From assembly GCF_003143555.1 (NCBI RefSeq), contig NZ_CP029347.1, positions 1,984,001-2,048,000 of the forward strand: a stretch of DNA of 64,000 bases, read 5' to 3'. The stretch is from Saliniradius amylolyticus (lineage in GTDB: Bacteria > Pseudomonadota > Gammaproteobacteria > Enterobacterales > Alteromonadaceae). Position numbers and translations under genes: made by a program. The notes below the pieces were generated by a model. The model did not search any database and was not told the DNA's origin. It worked only from the letters and a program-made list of their open reading frames with translations. This document shows, piece after piece, positions 1-10,736 of the stretch (the first letter of the stretch is position 1; each line of letters begins with the position of its first letter).

Positions 1-1310
1 GCCGGCAGCCGAGCCTTAAAGCGTCCATCCAGCGATACCAGCGACAATACCTGAGTATTCCCGTGCAAAGTGCTGTAAATGATCATACTACCGTTCGGTG
101 CAATACTCGGTGACTCATCCAAATAGGTTTGAGTTAACACCTGCATCACATTGTCTTCCAGATTCTGTCTGGCGATGTGGTAGTTGCCATTGGTGCGATT
201 CACCATGACCAGCTCTTCACCATTGGGCGTCACTGTGCCCCCAAGGTTCATATCCCCATCAAATGTTAATCTACGGACCTTGCCCGAGGATAAATTTACG
301 CGATAAAGCTGTGCTTTACCACCCCGCTCTGAGGTAAATACCAGATTTTTGCCGTCCGGTGACCAGCTTGGCTCGGTATCGATGGTCCGGTTACGAGTAA
401 TACGACGAAGCTGGCGACTGGCCAGGTCCATCACATAGACTTCCGGGTTACCGTCTTTGGACAACACCATCGCCAACTGTCTGCCATCGGGCGAGAATTG
501 AGGTGCCCCGTTAATGCCTGGGAAGTTAGTCAGACGGGTACGTTCCATGGTGTAGATATCCTGCATGAAAATCTGCGAGCGACGATTCTCAAAACTGACA
601 TAAGCCAGCTTCGTCCCGTCTGGCGACCAGGTCGGTGACATCAACGGTTCTTTGGAGCGCAGCAGTACCACCTCGTTGGCGCCGTCATAATCCGACACCA
701 CTAATTGGTAGGGGAAATCAAAGCGATTGCGATCCCGCACCACCACATAAGCCAGGCGAGTCAGGAAAGCGCCTCGTTCACCCGTAAGTTTTTCATATAC
801 CACGTCGGCGATGCGATGAGCGTGACGGCGAAACTCACCGCCATTAATAATATGCTGGCGACTTGCCAGGACATGATCCTGACTGTCCACAAGCTGACCG
901 TCTTTGAGTACCTGGGCCGAACCTCCGGTGATCTGCCCGCGCACCACATCAACCAGCTCAAAGCTCACTGCATAAGTATCTACCGTTCTGGGCTCGACAC
1001 TGCCAACCAATACGGCTTCCACACCCGTCGCCGCCCAGGCGGCGTAATCCATATCCGCATCCCGGCTAACCATTTGCGGCATTTTCCCGGCAGGGATGGG
1101 GTTAAATTTACCACTACGTCTTAAATCGGCGGCAATCACCTCGGAGATTCTTTGCGGCATCGGCCCCGCCCCTTTCCACTCGAAAGGTACGACGGCGACA
1201 GGACGAGCGCTATCGACGCCCTCGGTAATGACTATTTCCAGTGTGGCGAGAGCCTTGGAGCTGAAAAACGCCAGAAACAAGATTACAAATGCACTTAATT
1301 GTCGTTTCAT
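1..1310 (-). CDS. tolB: Tol-Pal system protein TolB (C-terminus cut by window edge)
   Basis: Periplasmic beta-propeller protein of the Tol-Pal envelope system; it links Pal and the outer membrane to TolA during cell constriction. About 436 residues are visible and only the last few are missing beyond base 1. The N-terminus is a signal peptide of about 22 residues ending ...SSKALA. An N-terminal alpha/beta domain follows to about residue 165, then propeller repeats marked by [15 protein letters not shown] and EPSWSPDG. The ATG at 1310 overlaps the tolA stop by one base (TGATG), so translation is probably coupled. It is the last visible gene of ybgC-tolQRAB; pal is expected just outside the window. 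Confidence 0.95.
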   Translation of the reverse strand, partial: MKRQLSAFVILFLAFFSSKALATLEIVITEGVDSARPVAVVPFEWKGAGPMPQRISEVIAADLRRSGKFNPIPAGKMPQMVSRDADMDYAAWAATGVEAVLVGSVEPRTVDTYAVSFELVDVVRGQITGGSAQVLKDGQLVDSQDHVLASRQHIINGGEFRRHAHRIADVVYEKLTGERGAFLTRLAYVVVRDRNRFDFPYQLVVSDYDGANEVVLLRSKEPLMSPTWSPDGTKLAYVSFENRRSQIFMQDIYTMERTRLTNFPGINGAPQFSPDGRQLAMVLSKDGNPEVYVMDLASRQLRRITRNRTIDTEPSWSPDGKNLVFTSERGGKAQLYRVNLSSGKVRRLTFDGDMNLGGTVTPNGEELVMVNRTNGNYHIARQNLEDNVMQVLTQTYLDESPSIAPNGSMIIYSTLHGNTQVLSLVSLDGRFKARLP

Positions 1311-2116
1311 CACAAGTTGGGTTCTACCGTTAAATTAATATCTTTAAGCTGCGCATAGACATCCGGGTCATCGGATACCGGCAGGGTATCATTTTTATAC
1401 ACTGCGTTCTGTGCCGCTCGACATACGATGGGGTCACCACCTAATACCTTAACCTGAGTCACCAGACCATTGGAAGCCAAGCGAATATTCAAACGGCAGG
1501 ATTTGCCTTTCATTGACTGATCCACAATCAAATGCCGCTGAATCGTATGCTGAATCAAAGCTCGGTACTTCTGCAGTTCCGACTGCACCTGCTGACTGTT
1601 GCGCCGGGCCCGCGCGGCTTGCTCTGCAGCTAGCTGTTCCTGTAAACGTCGCTCCTGCTCGGCCCTTTCCCGCTCGCGGCGTTCCGCCGCCTCTTGTTCT
1701 CGTCTTTTACGCTCGGCCTCTTCCTGCCGACGGCGCTCTTCTTCCTCTCGCTTTCGTCTGGCTTCAGCCTCTGCCTTACGCTTTTCCGCCAGTCTCTGCT
1801 CTTTTAAACGCCGCGCCTTTTCTTCTGCTTCACGCTTGGCCTTTAAACGTCTGGCCTCAGCTTCACGCTTCTTACGGCGCTGCTCGGCGATGCGTTGTTG
1901 CTCGGCACGTTGTTGCGCGGCCTTGGCCTCTTTGATCTTGTCGATTCGTTTTTGAACCGCCTGCTCACTGATGGCCACGGCTTCAATTACTTGCACCTGA
2001 GGTGTAGCCTGAGTCTGAGGTTTAGGCGTATGAAAATCGACGCTAAACAGCAGCATCACCAATATCAGCGCATGCAGTAATACGGATTTGGTCAGGGCTG
2101 ACCGAAACAGCTTCAT
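1310..2116 (-). CDS. tolA: Tol-Pal system protein TolA
   Basis: Inner-membrane protein that spans the periplasm and couples the TolQR motor to TolB/Pal. The 268-residue product has one N-terminal membrane helix (about residues 10-27), a long Ala/Lys/Glu/Arg-rich coiled coil (about 45-175), and a C-terminal globular domain with two cysteines (SCRLNIRL and IVCRAA). It is shorter than E. coli TolA (421 residues) because the coiled coil is shorter. I chose the ATG at 2116, which overlaps the tolR stop by one base, over the in-frame TTG one codon upstream. The low-complexity coiled coil produces long spurious frames on the other strand. Confidence 0.93.
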   Translation of the reverse strand: MKLFRSALTKSVLLHALILVMLLFSVDFHTPKPQTQATPQVQVIEAVAISEQAVQKRIDKIKEAKAAQQRAEQQRIAEQRRKKREAEARRLKAKREAEEKARRLKEQRLAEKRKAEAEARRKREEEERRRQEEAERKRREQEAAERRERERAEQERRLQEQLAAEQAARARRNSQQVQSELQKYRALIQHTIQRHLIVDQSMKGKSCRLNIRLASNGLVTQVKVLGGDPIVCRAAQNAVYKNDTLPVSDDPDVYAQLKDINLTVEPNL

Positions 2117-2538
2117 CAAGACTCCGGCGAATCGGTCATCAGTCCTACCGAGGGTACCCCGGCATTCTGTAATAGCACCATCAGTTGGATCACCTGGTTA
2201 TATGCCACCGCGCCATCGCCTTTGACCACCACTGGCGTGTCAGGCTCATTTTGCAGGTGAGCTGCCACCCGAGTGGCCAGGTCTTCACCATTGATAGGCT
2301 CGTCCGGCTGATCACCAATGGAAATGTAGTAGTTACCATCCGCATCCACCGACGCCACTAACGGTGGTTTGGAGTCCTCATCCAGCGGATTCGCCTCTGC
2401 CTTGGGCAGGTCCACTTTCACCCCTTGTGAGATCAAAGGTGCCGTAACCATAAAGATGATCAACAGCACCAACATCACATCGATATAGGGCACCACGTTA
2501 ATTTCGGATACCGGACGACGCCGCTTACGTTCGTACAT
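2116..2538 (-). CDS. tolR: Tol-Pal system protein TolR
   Basis: ExbD/TolR-family inner-membrane protein. It forms the proton-driven motor with TolQ that energises TolA. The 140-residue product has a short basic cytoplasmic N-terminus and a single membrane helix (about 16-36). That helix carries the conserved channel aspartate Asp20 in VPYIDVMLVLLIIF. A periplasmic domain makes up the rest. It starts 3 bases after the tolQ stop and overlaps tolA by one base, as expected for a co-translated motor operon. Confidence 0.95.
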   Translation of the reverse strand: MYERKRRRPVSEINVVPYIDVMLVLLIIFMVTAPLISQGVKVDLPKAEANPLDEDSKPPLVASVDADGNYYISIGDQPDEPINGEDLATRVAAHLQNEPDTPVVVKGDGAVAYNQVIQLMVLLQNAGVPSVGLMTDSPES

Positions 2539-2541
2539 GGC

Positions 2542-3228
2542 TTACCCGGCGTTGGAGGAACTGTGAGACTGACGATGCAGAATAGCCGAGAACTCTTCCA
2601 TAAAGTTCAGATAGCCGTTTTCAATCTTCTCCACCTGATGGCTAAAACGGTTATAAGCTATCACCGAGGGAATGGCCGCGAACAAGCCCATGGCTGTAGC
2701 GATCAAGGCTTCCGCAATGCCGGGGGCCACCATTGCCAGAGTCGCTTGTTTCACCTCACCCAAGGCAATAAAGGCGTTCATTATTCCCCACACCGTACCA
2801 AACAGACCGATATAGGGACTGATAGAACCAGCCGTAGCCAAAAAGGGCAGGCTCTTTTCCAGGTTATCCACTTCACGGCTCAGAGATACGCGCATGGCAC
2901 GATAAGCCCCATCCATTACTGCCTGTGGCGATGCCGATGCACTCTGGCGCAAGCGCATAAACTCTTTAAAGCCAGCCACAAAAATACTACCTGCGCCAGC
3001 AAGGTTATTGCGCGCCGCCAGCTCCTGATAGAGGCGATTGAGATCGCCTCCAGACCAAAACTTATCCTCAAACTTACGCATTTCATTGCGCGCCGAGCCT
3101 AAGACTTTGGAACGCTGAAAAATCAGCGTCCAGGACACCACAGAGATGCCCAACAACAGCAGCATAACCAGCTGCACCAGAAAACTGGCCTGCATAAAGA
3201 GGCCAAAAAATGACATTTCACCTGACAC
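2542..3228 (-). CDS. tolQ: Tol-Pal system protein TolQ
   Basis: ExbB/TolQ-family polytopic inner-membrane protein and stator of the Tol motor. The 228 residues nearly match the E. coli length. Three membrane segments are visible: near 15-35, around [16 protein letters not shown], and around [19 protein letters not shown], the last two being the hallmark TolQ/ExbB helices. The start is GTG at 3228, preceded by an AGGGGA-type ribosome site. The alternative ATG four codons later (3216) is less well spaced and would shorten the conserved N-terminus. It overlaps the end of ybgC by 11 bases. Confidence 0.95.
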   Translation of the reverse strand: MSGEMSFFGLFMQASFLVQLVMLLLLGISVVSWTLIFQRSKVLGSARNEMRKFEDKFWSGGDLNRLYQELAARNNLAGAGSIFVAGFKEFMRLRQSASASPQAVMDGAYRAMRVSLSREVDNLEKSLPFLATAGSISPYIGLFGTVWGIMNAFIALGEVKQATLAMVAPGIAEALIATAMGLFAAIPSVIAYNRFSHQVEKIENGYLNFMEEFSAILHRQSHSSSNAG

Positions 3229-3631
3229 CGGACAATTCCCCTAAAACAAACTGTGGGATGGCCTTGGGACGCATGGTTTCAAGATCCACACAAGCCACCT
3301 TAACCTGCGCATTAACCAGCACATTATCATGGTCGTTTATTACCTGTTGCACGAACAGGATGCTGGCGCGCTTTAATTCTACTACCTGACTTAGAACTCT
3401 CAAGCTCTCGTTAAACCGTGCAGGCTGGCGATAATCTATAGTCACCCCTTTGACGACAAAGGCGATGGATTGTTCCAATAGTACATCTTGTTCTATGCCC
3501 AGTGACCTTAACCACTCGGTTCGGGCCCGCTCAATAAACTTGAGATAATTGGCATAATAAACAATGCCGCCTGCATCCGTATCTTCGTAATAGACGCGGA
3601 TAGGATGCTCATGTTGAGTTGTTATTTGCAA
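3218..3631 (-). CDS. ybgC: Acyl-CoA thioesterase YbgC (hotdog fold)
   Basis: Cytoplasmic 4-hydroxybenzoyl-CoA-thioesterase-type hotdog protein, usually the first gene of the tol-pal operon. The 137 residues contain the family signature [19 protein letters not shown] near residues 14-32, with the catalytic-type aspartates in the DTD triplet at 17-19. The reading frame starts at TTG (3631) behind an AAGGAAAGG ribosome site; no closer ATG preserves the signature. Family members hydrolyse short or malonyl-type acyl-CoA and have been linked to phospholipid metabolism. The substrate here is not known. Confidence 0.9.
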   Translation of the reverse strand: MQITTQHEHPIRVYYEDTDAGGIVYYANYLKFIERARTEWLRSLGIEQDVLLEQSIAFVVKGVTIDYRQPARFNESLRVLSQVVELKRASILFVQQVINDHDNVLVNAQVKVACVDLETMRPKAIPQFVLGELSGVR

Positions 3632-3710
3632 TACCTTTCCTTATTTTAAGCCAGCATAAAACGTCGTCGCGACCCTAATAATACCGGTTTTTAACGCCTA
3701 AACCCAAGAC

Positions 3711-3897
3711 CTATTCAACCTTATAGGTATATTTATAAAGAACCAAAGACTGCATAAGTATTCAGCCTGATGAAATTCCATTCCAAAGAAAAATTGCCAT
3801 ACTTTTTGTATTGCGCTTAATATTCAACCAAAACCTATAACCCCTTACACAGAAAGGTTTATAGAGAACAAAGATTGAAAAACGATGAAATATCCAG
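3711..3897. repeat. Imperfect direct duplication of about 75 bases
   Basis: Two diverged copies lie about 110 bases apart (about 3711-3780 and 3821-3897). They share, in order, TATTCAACC, a TTATAGG/CCTATA patch, TATAAAGAACCAAAGACTG versus TATAGAGAACAAAGATTG, and TGATGAAATTCCA versus CGATGAAATATCCA. The function is unknown. The copies could be duplicated small-RNA or promoter sequence, or remnants of a repeat. Confidence 0.45.
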
Positions 3898-4106
3898 CAG
3901 ACACATTCTATTTACACATTAGTTTTACTAATGATAAATAGTAAAAAAACTCAATTGTCCTATGAGGCCATCTTCCCTAAAATACGCTCCGTATTCTGAG
4001 CTAGCGCATTGAAGTCATCCTCTTCATTAGCCAGATGCAGTGTGTCATATCTCCTGTTGACATGTTCCCTGGAAGAGTTTTCTTTTCCTTCAACACTTGT
4101 TGCTTT

Positions 4107-4133
4107 GCCCGCCTTTTAGGCGGGCTTTTTTTT
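4107..4133 (+). terminator. Rho-independent terminator with no visible upstream gene
   Basis: A perfect 7-bp stem, GCCCGCC / GGCGGGC, with a 5-base loop is followed by eight T residues on the plus strand. No annotated plus-strand gene ends nearby, so it may terminate an unrecognised short transcript starting somewhere in 3640-4100. Confidence 0.75.
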
Positions 4134-4486
4134 ATGTTCACGATGAACGGTATGCCGCGGACGCATGGATGCGTAGGAGCGGCGATGCCCAGGGGTGAAT
4201 CATGGTGCGCACTGCGCACGAGGGGGATTTAACATCTCTCCGAGTGGGATGAACGCGAGGCCGAGGGCGAACCGCGCCTGCCATTGGCGAGAGCTCGCAG
4301 CCAATGATTCTTTAAAGCGATAAATTACGATGCCAGGGAGCAATTCGTTGGATAGACTGAGGATGAATGAATATGTAAGAGTAGCGAACATCAGCCAGAG
4401 TCAGAACAACGCCGATTCTTTACCCAGCTATTCCTTGTGCTATCTCGTGTTTTTTTCCTCAGCGTCCGGCCGGAAGAGCCAGCCAA

Positions 4487-5494
4487 CTAATCGCCGTTAT
4501 AATTCAGCCCCAGATGTAAGAAAGCTCTTTGGGTCGCCATGCGTCCCCGTGGGGTGCGCTGTAAAAACCCCTGCTGAATCAAGAAAGGTTCAATCACATC
4601 TTCGATGGTGTCTTTTTCTTCACCAATGGCGGCCGCCAGATTATCCAGCCCGACCGGACCACCGGTAAACTTATCAATAATCGCATGGAGCAACTTGCGA
4701 TCCATGGTATCGAAACCTTCGTTATCCACATCCAGCATATCCAGGGCTTTAGCAGCCACTTCAGCACTGATATGGCCATCGGCCTTAATCTCGGCATAGT
4801 CCCGAACCCGCCTTAACAGACGGTTGGCGATACGAGGCGTGCCCCGTGAACGCTTCGCCACTTCCACGGCTCCGGGTTCATCCATATTCAGATTCAGGTA
4901 CGACGCCGAACGCTGCACAATGCGCGTCAAATCCTTCACCTGATAAAACTCCAGTCGCTGTACAATGCCGAAACGATCTCTCAATGGCGAGGTCAAGGAA
5001 CCGGCACGAGTGGTTGCGCCAATCAGGGTAAAAGGCGGTAAATCCAGTTTAATGGAGCGAGCCGCTGGCCCTTCACCGATCATAATATCCAGTTGGTAAT
5101 CTTCCATGGCAGGGTAAAGGATCTCTTCCACCATGGGGCTCATGCGGTGGATTTCATCGATAAAGAGCACATCGCCCTCTTCGAGGTTGGTCAGTAATGC
5201 CGCCAGATCGCCGGCCTTTTCCAGCACCGGCCCGGAGGTGGTCTTGATGTTCACATCCATCTCGTTGGCGACGATATTGGCTAATGTGGTTTTACCCAGT
5301 CCCGGAGGACCGAAGATCAGCAGATGATCCAGTGCATCACGGCGATTGCGCGCCGCCTGGATAAAGATTTCCATCTGCTCACGCACATGGTCCTGCCCGG
5401 TATAATCGCTGAGCAACTTAGGCCGGATCGCGCGATCCACTACCTCATCTTCACCCGTTTCCGCTGCCTGTACCAGTCGATCCGCTTCTATCAT
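4487..5494 (-). CDS. ruvB: Holliday junction branch migration ATPase RuvB
   Basis: AAA+ motor of the RuvAB complex that drives branch migration of Holliday junctions. The 335 residues show Walker A GPPGLGKT (62-69), Walker B with DEIH (113-116), and the arginine-finger and sensor region [18 protein letters not shown]. The C-terminal winged-helix domain ends near [10 protein letters not shown]. The ATG overlaps the ruvA stop by one base (TAATG). It is the last gene of aspS-nudB-yebC-ruvC-ruvA-ruvB. Confidence 0.97.
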   Translation of the reverse strand: MIEADRLVQAAETGEDEVVDRAIRPKLLSDYTGQDHVREQMEIFIQAARNRRDALDHLLIFGPPGLGKTTLANIVANEMDVNIKTTSGPVLEKAGDLAALLTNLEEGDVLFIDEIHRMSPMVEEILYPAMEDYQLDIMIGEGPAARSIKLDLPPFTLIGATTRAGSLTSPLRDRFGIVQRLEFYQVKDLTRIVQRSASYLNLNMDEPGAVEVAKRSRGTPRIANRLLRRVRDYAEIKADGHISAEVAAKALDMLDVDNEGFDTMDRKLLHAIIDKFTGGPVGLDNLAAAIGEEKDTIEDVIEPFLIQQGFLQRTPRGRMATQRAFLHLGLNYNGD

Positions 5495-6114
5495 TACACC
5501 ATCGCTCTTAATGCTTCACGGATCAGATCTTCGCTGGACTGTCCCTCTTTGGCAATCTTTTTAATCGCCTTGTCGGCCTGAGCCGGTTTATAGCCCAGAG
5601 CCACCAAGGCGCTGATGGCCTCATCTCTGGGATCGTCGGTGGTAACAAAGGTATTCTCCACGCCCGTGCTATCCATTACCGGTAAGTCCACCGCGCCGCC
5701 AGAGGTATGCAGCTTCTCTAATCGGTCTTTAAGTTCCACCACCAAACGCTCGGCCGTTTTCTTGCCTACACCAGGCAGTTTTACCAGCGCGTTCACGTCC
5801 GAGTTTTGCACACAATGCATAAACTGCTCGGCAGACATACCGGACAAGATGGTCAGCCCCAGCTTGGGTCCAACACCATTGGCTTTGATCAGTTCACGAA
5901 ACACCGCACGCTCGCCTTTGCTGGCAAAACCGAATAATAACTGGGCGTCTTCACGCACCACAAAATGGGTGTAAATAATGGTCTCCTGACCGGCTTCCGG
6001 CAACTGATAAAAGCTGCTCATAGGCAGTTGAATCTCATACCCCACTCCACCAGCTTCCACTAACACCTCGGGGGGGAGTTTCTCGATCAGGGTGCCGCGA
6101 ATACGTCCTATCAC
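5494..6114 (-). CDS. ruvA: Holliday junction DNA helicase subunit RuvA
   Basis: Junction-recognition subunit that tetramerises on Holliday junctions and loads RuvB. The 206-residue product has an N-terminal OB fold (about 1-64), two helix-hairpin-helix motifs ([13 protein letters not shown] and [13 protein letters not shown]), a variable linker, and a C-terminal RuvB-binding domain (about 158-206). The start is GTG at 6114, giving the conserved MIGRIRG beginning, with GAGG upstream. Confidence 0.96.
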   Translation of the reverse strand: MIGRIRGTLIEKLPPEVLVEAGGVGYEIQLPMSSFYQLPEAGQETIIYTHFVVREDAQLLFGFASKGERAVFRELIKANGVGPKLGLTILSGMSAEQFMHCVQNSDVNALVKLPGVGKKTAERLVVELKDRLEKLHTSGGAVDLPVMDSTGVENTFVTTDDPRDEAISALVALGYKPAQADKAIKKIAKEGQSSEDLIREALRAMV

Positions 6115-6135
6115 TATGAGTTTACCTCGTTATTG

Positions 6136-6660
6136 TTATTGTCGCAGGCGACCGCGCACGGTCTTACTGGCCTGTCCGGACAGTTTAATCAAACTCTGTT
6201 GGGTATGGCCGTGGCACAAGGCCACCGCCAGAGCATCGGCAGCGTCGGCTTGCGGGGACGCAGGCAACTTCAGCAGGTAGCTCACCATATGCTGCACCTG
6301 CTCTTTACCGGCACTGCCCTTACCCACTACTGCCTGCTTGATTTGACGCGCCGAATACTCATACACCGGCAAAGCCTGATTGGTGGCCGCCACGATGGCC
6401 GCACCACGAGCATGCCCCAATACCAGCGCCGATGACGGATTTTTGGCCATAAATACTTGTTCGATGGCAAAGGTGTCGGGCTGGAACTGACTGATAAGCT
6501 CACTGACCCCATCGTGGATCTTCTGCAAACGGCCCGCTAACTCGCCTTCTCCAAGACGGATACAGCCACTGCCCAGATACTCAAACTTGCTGCCTTGCTG
6601 ACGCAATACTCCGTAACCGGTAATACGCGAACCAGGATCAATGCCCAGAATAATGGCCAA
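6136..6660 (-). CDS. ruvC: Crossover junction endodeoxyribonuclease RuvC
   Basis: Holliday-junction resolvase that nicks junctions symmetrically after RuvAB branch migration. The 174 residues begin [12 protein letters not shown]. The four catalytic acidic residues are present at Asp8, Glu67, Asp139 and Asp142. The start is TTG at 6660 with an AGGAAGAG ribosome site; this gives the standard RuvC N-terminus. It lies 11 bases after yebC and 21 bases before ruvA. Confidence 0.96.
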   Translation of the reverse strand: MAIILGIDPGSRITGYGVLRQQGSKFEYLGSGCIRLGEGELAGRLQKIHDGVSELISQFQPDTFAIEQVFMAKNPSSALVLGHARGAAIVAATNQALPVYEYSARQIKQAVVGKGSAGKEQVQHMVSYLLKLPASPQADAADALAVALCHGHTQQSLIKLSGQASKTVRGRLRQ

Positions 6661-6671
6661 GTCGACTCTTC

Positions 6672-7421
6672 CTACTGTTGTAATGCATCATACTGCTTAT
6701 CGGTGATAGACGCATTGGTATACACGTCCTGGCTGTCATCCAGCTCCTCCAGCGTGTCTATCAATTTGAGTAACTTTGCGGCATCGGCGTTACTCAGTTC
6801 GGTTTTATTATCGGGCACCTGGGTCACCTGAGCATAACTGGCTTCCAGACCCGCCTTATCCAGAGCATCTTTCACCAGACCAAAGTGCTCCGGGGCCGTG
6901 TATATCTCTTTGCTGCCATCCTCGTAGGTATGCATATCCTCGCCACCGGCTTCGATGCCCACTTCCATCAGCGTTTCTTCGGATACCTCTGGACCATAGG
7001 AAATCACCCCTCGCTTGGCAAACATGAAAGAAACCGACCCCTCGGTGCCCAGATTGCCACCGCATTTATTAAAAGCAGTGCGCACCTCCATCACGGTGCG
7101 ATTGCGATTATCGGTCATCGCTTCCACCATCACTGCCGCGCCACCGGCACTGTAACCTTCATAAACGACCGTCTCCAACTCATCGCCATCGCTGTTGCCG
7201 GCACCTCGGTCAATGGCGTTATCGATGGTATCGCGCTTCATGTTATTGGACAGTGCCTTATCGATAGCAGCACGAAGGCGGGGGTTCGCATCGGCATCCG
7301 GTCCACCCTCCCGAGTCGCGCTGACCAGTTCGCGGATGAGCTTGGTAAAAATTTTACCACGCTTAGCGTCCTGCGCCGCCTTACGGTGTTTGATATTGGA
7401 CCATTTACTGTGCCCTGCCAT
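6672..7421 (-). CDS. yebC: YebC/PmpR family DNA-binding regulatory protein
   Basis: Conserved cytoplasmic protein of the YebC/TACO1 family. Family members have been described as transcriptional regulators and as translation factors that help ribosomes through proline stretches. The 249 residues open with the family signature [20 protein letters not shown]. Two ATG codons lie in tandem. The second, at 7421, has proper spacing from AAAGGAGGTC, whereas the first is only two bases from it. It is translated just after nudB, whose end it overlaps, and before ruvC, as in E. coli. Confidence 0.94.
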   Translation of the reverse strand: MAGHSKWSNIKHRKAAQDAKRGKIFTKLIRELVSATREGGPDADANPRLRAAIDKALSNNMKRDTIDNAIDRGAGNSDGDELETVVYEGYSAGGAAVMVEAMTDNRNRTVMEVRTAFNKCGGNLGTEGSVSFMFAKRGVISYGPEVSEETLMEVGIEAGGEDMHTYEDGSKEIYTAPEHFGLVKDALDKAGLEASYAQVTQVPDNKTELSNADAAKLLKLIDTLEELDDSQDVYTNASITDKQYDALQQ

Positions 7422-7881
7422 CATGACCTCCTTTAAGGAATGAATGCCGGCGTTGCGTCAGTGACAAAATGGCCTCTGCATTACTGGGAGACCAGGCCAT
7501 CTCTGCCGCCTCATTAATACTCAACCAACGAAACTCACTGTGCTCGGACAAGGTGATGGGCTGCCCGGAATCTACCTGTAGGCTATACACATACTCGGTG
7601 TTCTCGGAGACACCTTCGGGATAGCGATAACGCCACTCGGGGCGAATGGGATACTGATTTTTCTGTTGGTGATCCTCCAGCCGATGCCCCAGTGCCTCTA
7701 TATCAATGCCAGTTTCTTCCAACACTTCTCGGTAGGCGGTTTGCCATGGGGTTTCTTCGCTTTCTAAGCTGCCGGTTACCGACTGCCAGAATTCAGGGTC
7801 ATCCAAACGCCTCAACAACAGCACCCGATACTGGCGGTCATAAATGACCACCAGCACGGATTCGGGCCGTTTAAGCGTCAT
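7405..7881 (-). CDS. nudB: Dihydroneopterin triphosphate diphosphatase (Nudix)
   Basis: Nudix hydrolase that removes pyrophosphate from dihydroneopterin triphosphate in folate synthesis. It is assigned from similarity to NudB and from its place between aspS and yebC, which is the E. coli order. The 158 residues contain an intact Nudix box: Gly37, Glu43, Arg51-Glu52, Glu55-Glu56 and Gly58. It overlaps the end of aspS by 11 bases and the start of yebC by 17. Confidence 0.9.
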   Translation of the reverse strand: MTLKRPESVLVVIYDRQYRVLLLRRLDDPEFWQSVTGSLESEETPWQTAYREVLEETGIDIEALGHRLEDHQQKNQYPIRPEWRYRYPEGVSENTEYVYSLQVDSGQPITLSEHSEFRWLSINEAAEMAWSPSNAEAILSLTQRRHSFLKGGHDGRAQ

Positions 7882-9637
7882 TGGCCTTTTTGATGATCTC
7901 GATGGCCAGCTCTTTTAATTGCTCAGGATTGGCTTCGCCGGGGGCGTCGGTCAGCGGACAGGCCGCCGTTGTGGTTTTGGGGAACGCCATGACATCGCGA
8001 ATAGAGTCGGCCCCAGTCATCAACATCACCATGCGATCCAAACCAAACGCCAGGCCCGCATGCGGAGGTGGACCGTATTTCAGCGCATCCAGCAGGAAGC
8101 CGAATTTAACCCGCGCTTCTTCATCCGAGATCCCCAGAATGCGGAACACCGCCGATTGCATTTCCGGCTCATGAATACGCACCGAGCCGCCACCCAGTTC
8201 ACAGCCATTCAAGACCATATCATAGGCGTTGGACAAGGCATTGAGCGGGTCTGCTTCCAGTTGTTCGGCGGTAATATCCCGCGCCGCAGTAAAGGGATGG
8301 TGCAGTGCATGTAGCTGACCGTCGATTTCCTCGAACATGGGGAAGTCCACGACCCAAAGCGGCTTCCAGTCGCCTTCCAACAGCTCCAGGTCCTCGCCCA
8401 GTTTCAGACGCAGTGCACCCATCGCTTCGGTGACTACGGTGTAGTTGTCAGCACCAAACAGCAGGATATCGCCGGTTTCGGCGCCAGTGCGATCCAGTAG
8501 CCCATTGACCTCCGCTTCGGGCAGGAATTTCAGAATCGGCGATTGTAAGCCATCCAGTCCCGCCGCCTTGTCATTCACCTTAACCCAGGCCAGACCTTTG
8601 GCCCCATAGATGCCGACAAACTTGGTGTATTCGTCTATCTGCTTGCGCGACAGACTGGCGCCGCCCGGCACACGAATCGCAGCAATGCGTCCCTTAGGAT
8701 CATTGGCCGGTCCGGCGAATACTTTAAAGTCCACGTCTTTGAGGATATCGGCCACATCCACCAGCTCCAGCGGATTACGCAAGTCCGGCTTATCGCTGCC
8801 ATAACGCTGCATGGCTTCGGCATAGCTCATTCTCGGGAAATCGCCCAGCTCCACATTCAGCAAGCTTTTAAATACGGTGCGGATCATGTCCTCGGTAATA
8901 GCCATCACACCATCGGCATCCAGGAACGAGGTTTCCAAATCGATCTGAGTAAACTCGGGCTGACGATCGGCTCGCAAGTCTTCATCGCGGAAGCACTTGG
9001 TGATCTGATAGTAGCGATCCAACCCCGACATCATCAGCAGCTGCTTAAACAGCTGGGGCGACTGTGGCAAGGCGAAGAACTCCCCTTTGTGCGTGCGACT
9101 GGGTACCAGGTAATCCCGCGCGCCCTCAGGGGTGGCCTTAGTCAGAATGGGCGTTTCGATATCCAAAAAGCCGTTGTCGTCCAGGTAACGGCGCACGGCG
9201 CTGGTCACCTTGGCGCGAAACTGCAGGCGTTCGGACATCACGGGGCGGCGCAAGTCGATGTAGCGATACTTAAGGCGCTGCTCTTCGGAGTTTTCCTGAT
9301 TTGAATCCAGTGGCAAGGGCGCGGCCTTACTCAGGATTTTCAGGTCTGTCCCCAGAATCTCGATCTCGCCGGTTTTCATATCGGCGTTGATCTGACTTTC
9401 TGGACGGGCATTAACCTTGCCGGTCACCTGCACACAGAATTCAGCTCTGAGGGTATTGGCGATTTCCAGCACATCAGGCAGGTCTGGATCATACACCACC
9501 TGCACCATGCCTTCCCGGTCACGCAGGTCGATAAAAATCAGGCCGCCAAGATCCCGACGCCGATTGACCCAGCCACAAAGAGTCACTTCCTGACCCACGT
9601 GGTCTTTACTGATATTGCCGCAATAGTCTGTGCGCAT
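7871..9637 (-). CDS. aspS: Aspartyl-tRNA synthetase
   Basis: Class II aminoacyl-tRNA synthetase charging tRNA-Asp. The 588-residue product has the bacterial AspRS arrangement. An N-terminal OB anticodon-binding domain begins [20 protein letters not shown]. The catalytic core follows, with motif 2 ([19 protein letters not shown]), an inserted GAD domain, and motif 3 near the end ([12 protein letters not shown]). It starts at ATG 9637 and probably leads the operon running to ruvB, because the gene upstream is divergent. Confidence 0.97.
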   Translation of the reverse strand: MRTDYCGNISKDHVGQEVTLCGWVNRRRDLGGLIFIDLRDREGMVQVVYDPDLPDVLEIANTLRAEFCVQVTGKVNARPESQINADMKTGEIEILGTDLKILSKAAPLPLDSNQENSEEQRLKYRYIDLRRPVMSERLQFRAKVTSAVRRYLDDNGFLDIETPILTKATPEGARDYLVPSRTHKGEFFALPQSPQLFKQLLMMSGLDRYYQITKCFRDEDLRADRQPEFTQIDLETSFLDADGVMAITEDMIRTVFKSLLNVELGDFPRMSYAEAMQRYGSDKPDLRNPLELVDVADILKDVDFKVFAGPANDPKGRIAAIRVPGGASLSRKQIDEYTKFVGIYGAKGLAWVKVNDKAAGLDGLQSPILKFLPEAEVNGLLDRTGAETGDILLFGADNYTVVTEAMGALRLKLGEDLELLEGDWKPLWVVDFPMFEEIDGQLHALHHPFTAARDITAEQLEADPLNALSNAYDMVLNGCELGGGSVRIHEPEMQSAVFRILGISDEEARVKFGFLLDALKYGPPPHAGLAFGLDRMVMLMTGADSIRDVMAFPKTTTAACPLTDAPGEANPEQLKELAIEIIKKANDA

Positions 9638-9853
9638 CTGTGATTACCTATACTGCTTATCGTTGTGGGCGACCATGAACGTCGCCGCTAATACTGTCAA
9701 ATAAAGCCGCCTAGTATAAACAATTGTGCGATCAACCGAAAAGGCAAAATGCCGATTGTTTGGGTTTTCTGAACGGGGCTATGGCTGGATTTTATCTCGC
9801 CTTTCGGCCTGCTAGAATTCACAGCCAATCTATGGGTAACTGGGAATGCGCCT

Positions 9854-10720
9854 TTGTCTGACAACCGTTCCATCGGCTTTGGCTGTCCTATGTGGCACCA
9901 CGATCAGTGGCGAGGCCATTGGCTTTCCAGTGGCAGTAGCGGCGAAACCAGCTTGCGGCAGTACAGCCGGGTGTTTAACAGCATTGAAGGCAACACCAGC
10001 TTCTATCATCTGCCGGATGAGTCGTCGCTGCGCCGCTGGCAGCAGGCGGTGTCTGCCGGGTTTCGTTTCTGTTTTAAGTTTCCCCAACAAGTCAGCCATG
10101 GGCAGGATCTGGATGAGCACAGTGACGAGCTGAATGTATTTCTGACCCGCATGGGCCTGCTGGAAGAACAAATCGGGCTGCTGATGCTGCAGCTTCCAGC
10201 CCGATTTTCGCCTGCACAGCTGCCCCGGCTTAATCGCTTCCTGAGTGCTCTACCAAGAGAGTTTGACTATGGCGTTGAAGTGCGTCATCCGGAATTCTTC
10301 CAGAATGTCAGCTACGCCCGCCAGTTGAATGAATTACTGACTTCTCACCGGGTCAATCGCATTATTATGGATACTCAGGGTCTGTTTGCTGCGCGGGCCA
10401 ACAATGAACTTCTTAAAGAGGTTCAACATAAGAAACCTAAAGTGCCGGTACACGTGGTGACCACCGCTGATAAGCCTGTGGTACGCTATGTAGGCCACCC
10501 GTCGTTGGCGTCGAACCCCCAGTGGTATCGACGCTGGCAGACTAAGCTTGAACAGTGGCAGAGGGCGGGAAAACAGCCATTTATGTTTTTCCATATGCCG
10601 GATAACGCTTATGCGCCCTGGCTGGCCAAACACTTTGCCAGGGACTGGGCTAACCAGAGCCAAGCGCCCGGTTTTCAGGTGGATATCCCAGACCGAGTAG
10701 AACAAGGCGGATTATTTTAA
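9854..10720 (+). CDS. DUF72 family protein (YecE-like)
   Basis: Conserved TIM-barrel-like DUF72 protein of unknown biochemical role. The 288 residues show family features: FGCPMWHHDQWRGHW near the start, SIEGNTSFYHLP, RFCFKFPQ and a C-terminal FFHMPDNAYAP. I use the TTG start at 9854 because no ATG or GTG exists in frame upstream before the aspS promoter region. The ATG at 9846 is in another frame. A TAGAAT hexamer at 9813-9818 could be its -10 box. It is divergent from aspS and 16 bases before the MFS gene. Confidence 0.85.
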   Translation: MSDNRSIGFGCPMWHHDQWRGHWLSSGSSGETSLRQYSRVFNSIEGNTSFYHLPDESSLRRWQQAVSAGFRFCFKFPQQVSHGQDLDEHSDELNVFLTRMGLLEEQIGLLMLQLPARFSPAQLPRLNRFLSALPREFDYGVEVRHPEFFQNVSYARQLNELLTSHRVNRIIMDTQGLFAARANNELLKEVQHKKPKVPVHVVTTADKPVVRYVGHPSLASNPQWYRRWQTKLEQWQRAGKQPFMFFHMPDNAYAPWLAKHFARDWANQSQAPGFQVDIPDRVEQGGLF

Positions 10721-10736
10721 CGCTTAAGGAGTGCCA

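Larger units (their letters stand above)
3632..4486. other. Non-coding stretch between ybgC and ruvB
   Basis: No convincing gene is seen in these 855 bases. The left half (to about 3960) is AT-rich and holds an imperfect duplication. It is followed by an orphan plus-strand terminator (4107-4133). The right part (about 4140-4330) is GC-rich with small palindromes, including a GCGCACTGCGC-type dyad near 4207 and ATTGGC...GCCAAT at 4283-4305, and looks like a dispersed repeat. Open frames here are short, lack ribosome sites and have no recognisable product. Confidence 0.6.

Noticed and set aside
1513-1955. Long frames opposite the tolA coiled coil
   Set aside because: They are shadows of the biased Ala/Lys/Glu/Arg codons of the real gene.
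3962-4012. A 16-codon frame beginning ATGAGGCCATC
   Set aside because: No ribosome site, no family, and it lies in a region more likely to encode RNA or nothing.
3976-4012. TACGCTCCGTA dyad near 3980, similar to an attC centre
   Set aside because: The outer arms do not pair and there is no RYYYAAC end or adjacent cassette gene.
4330-4668. A 112-codon frame over the end of ruvB
   Set aside because: Most of it is antisense to ruvB and nothing matches a known family.
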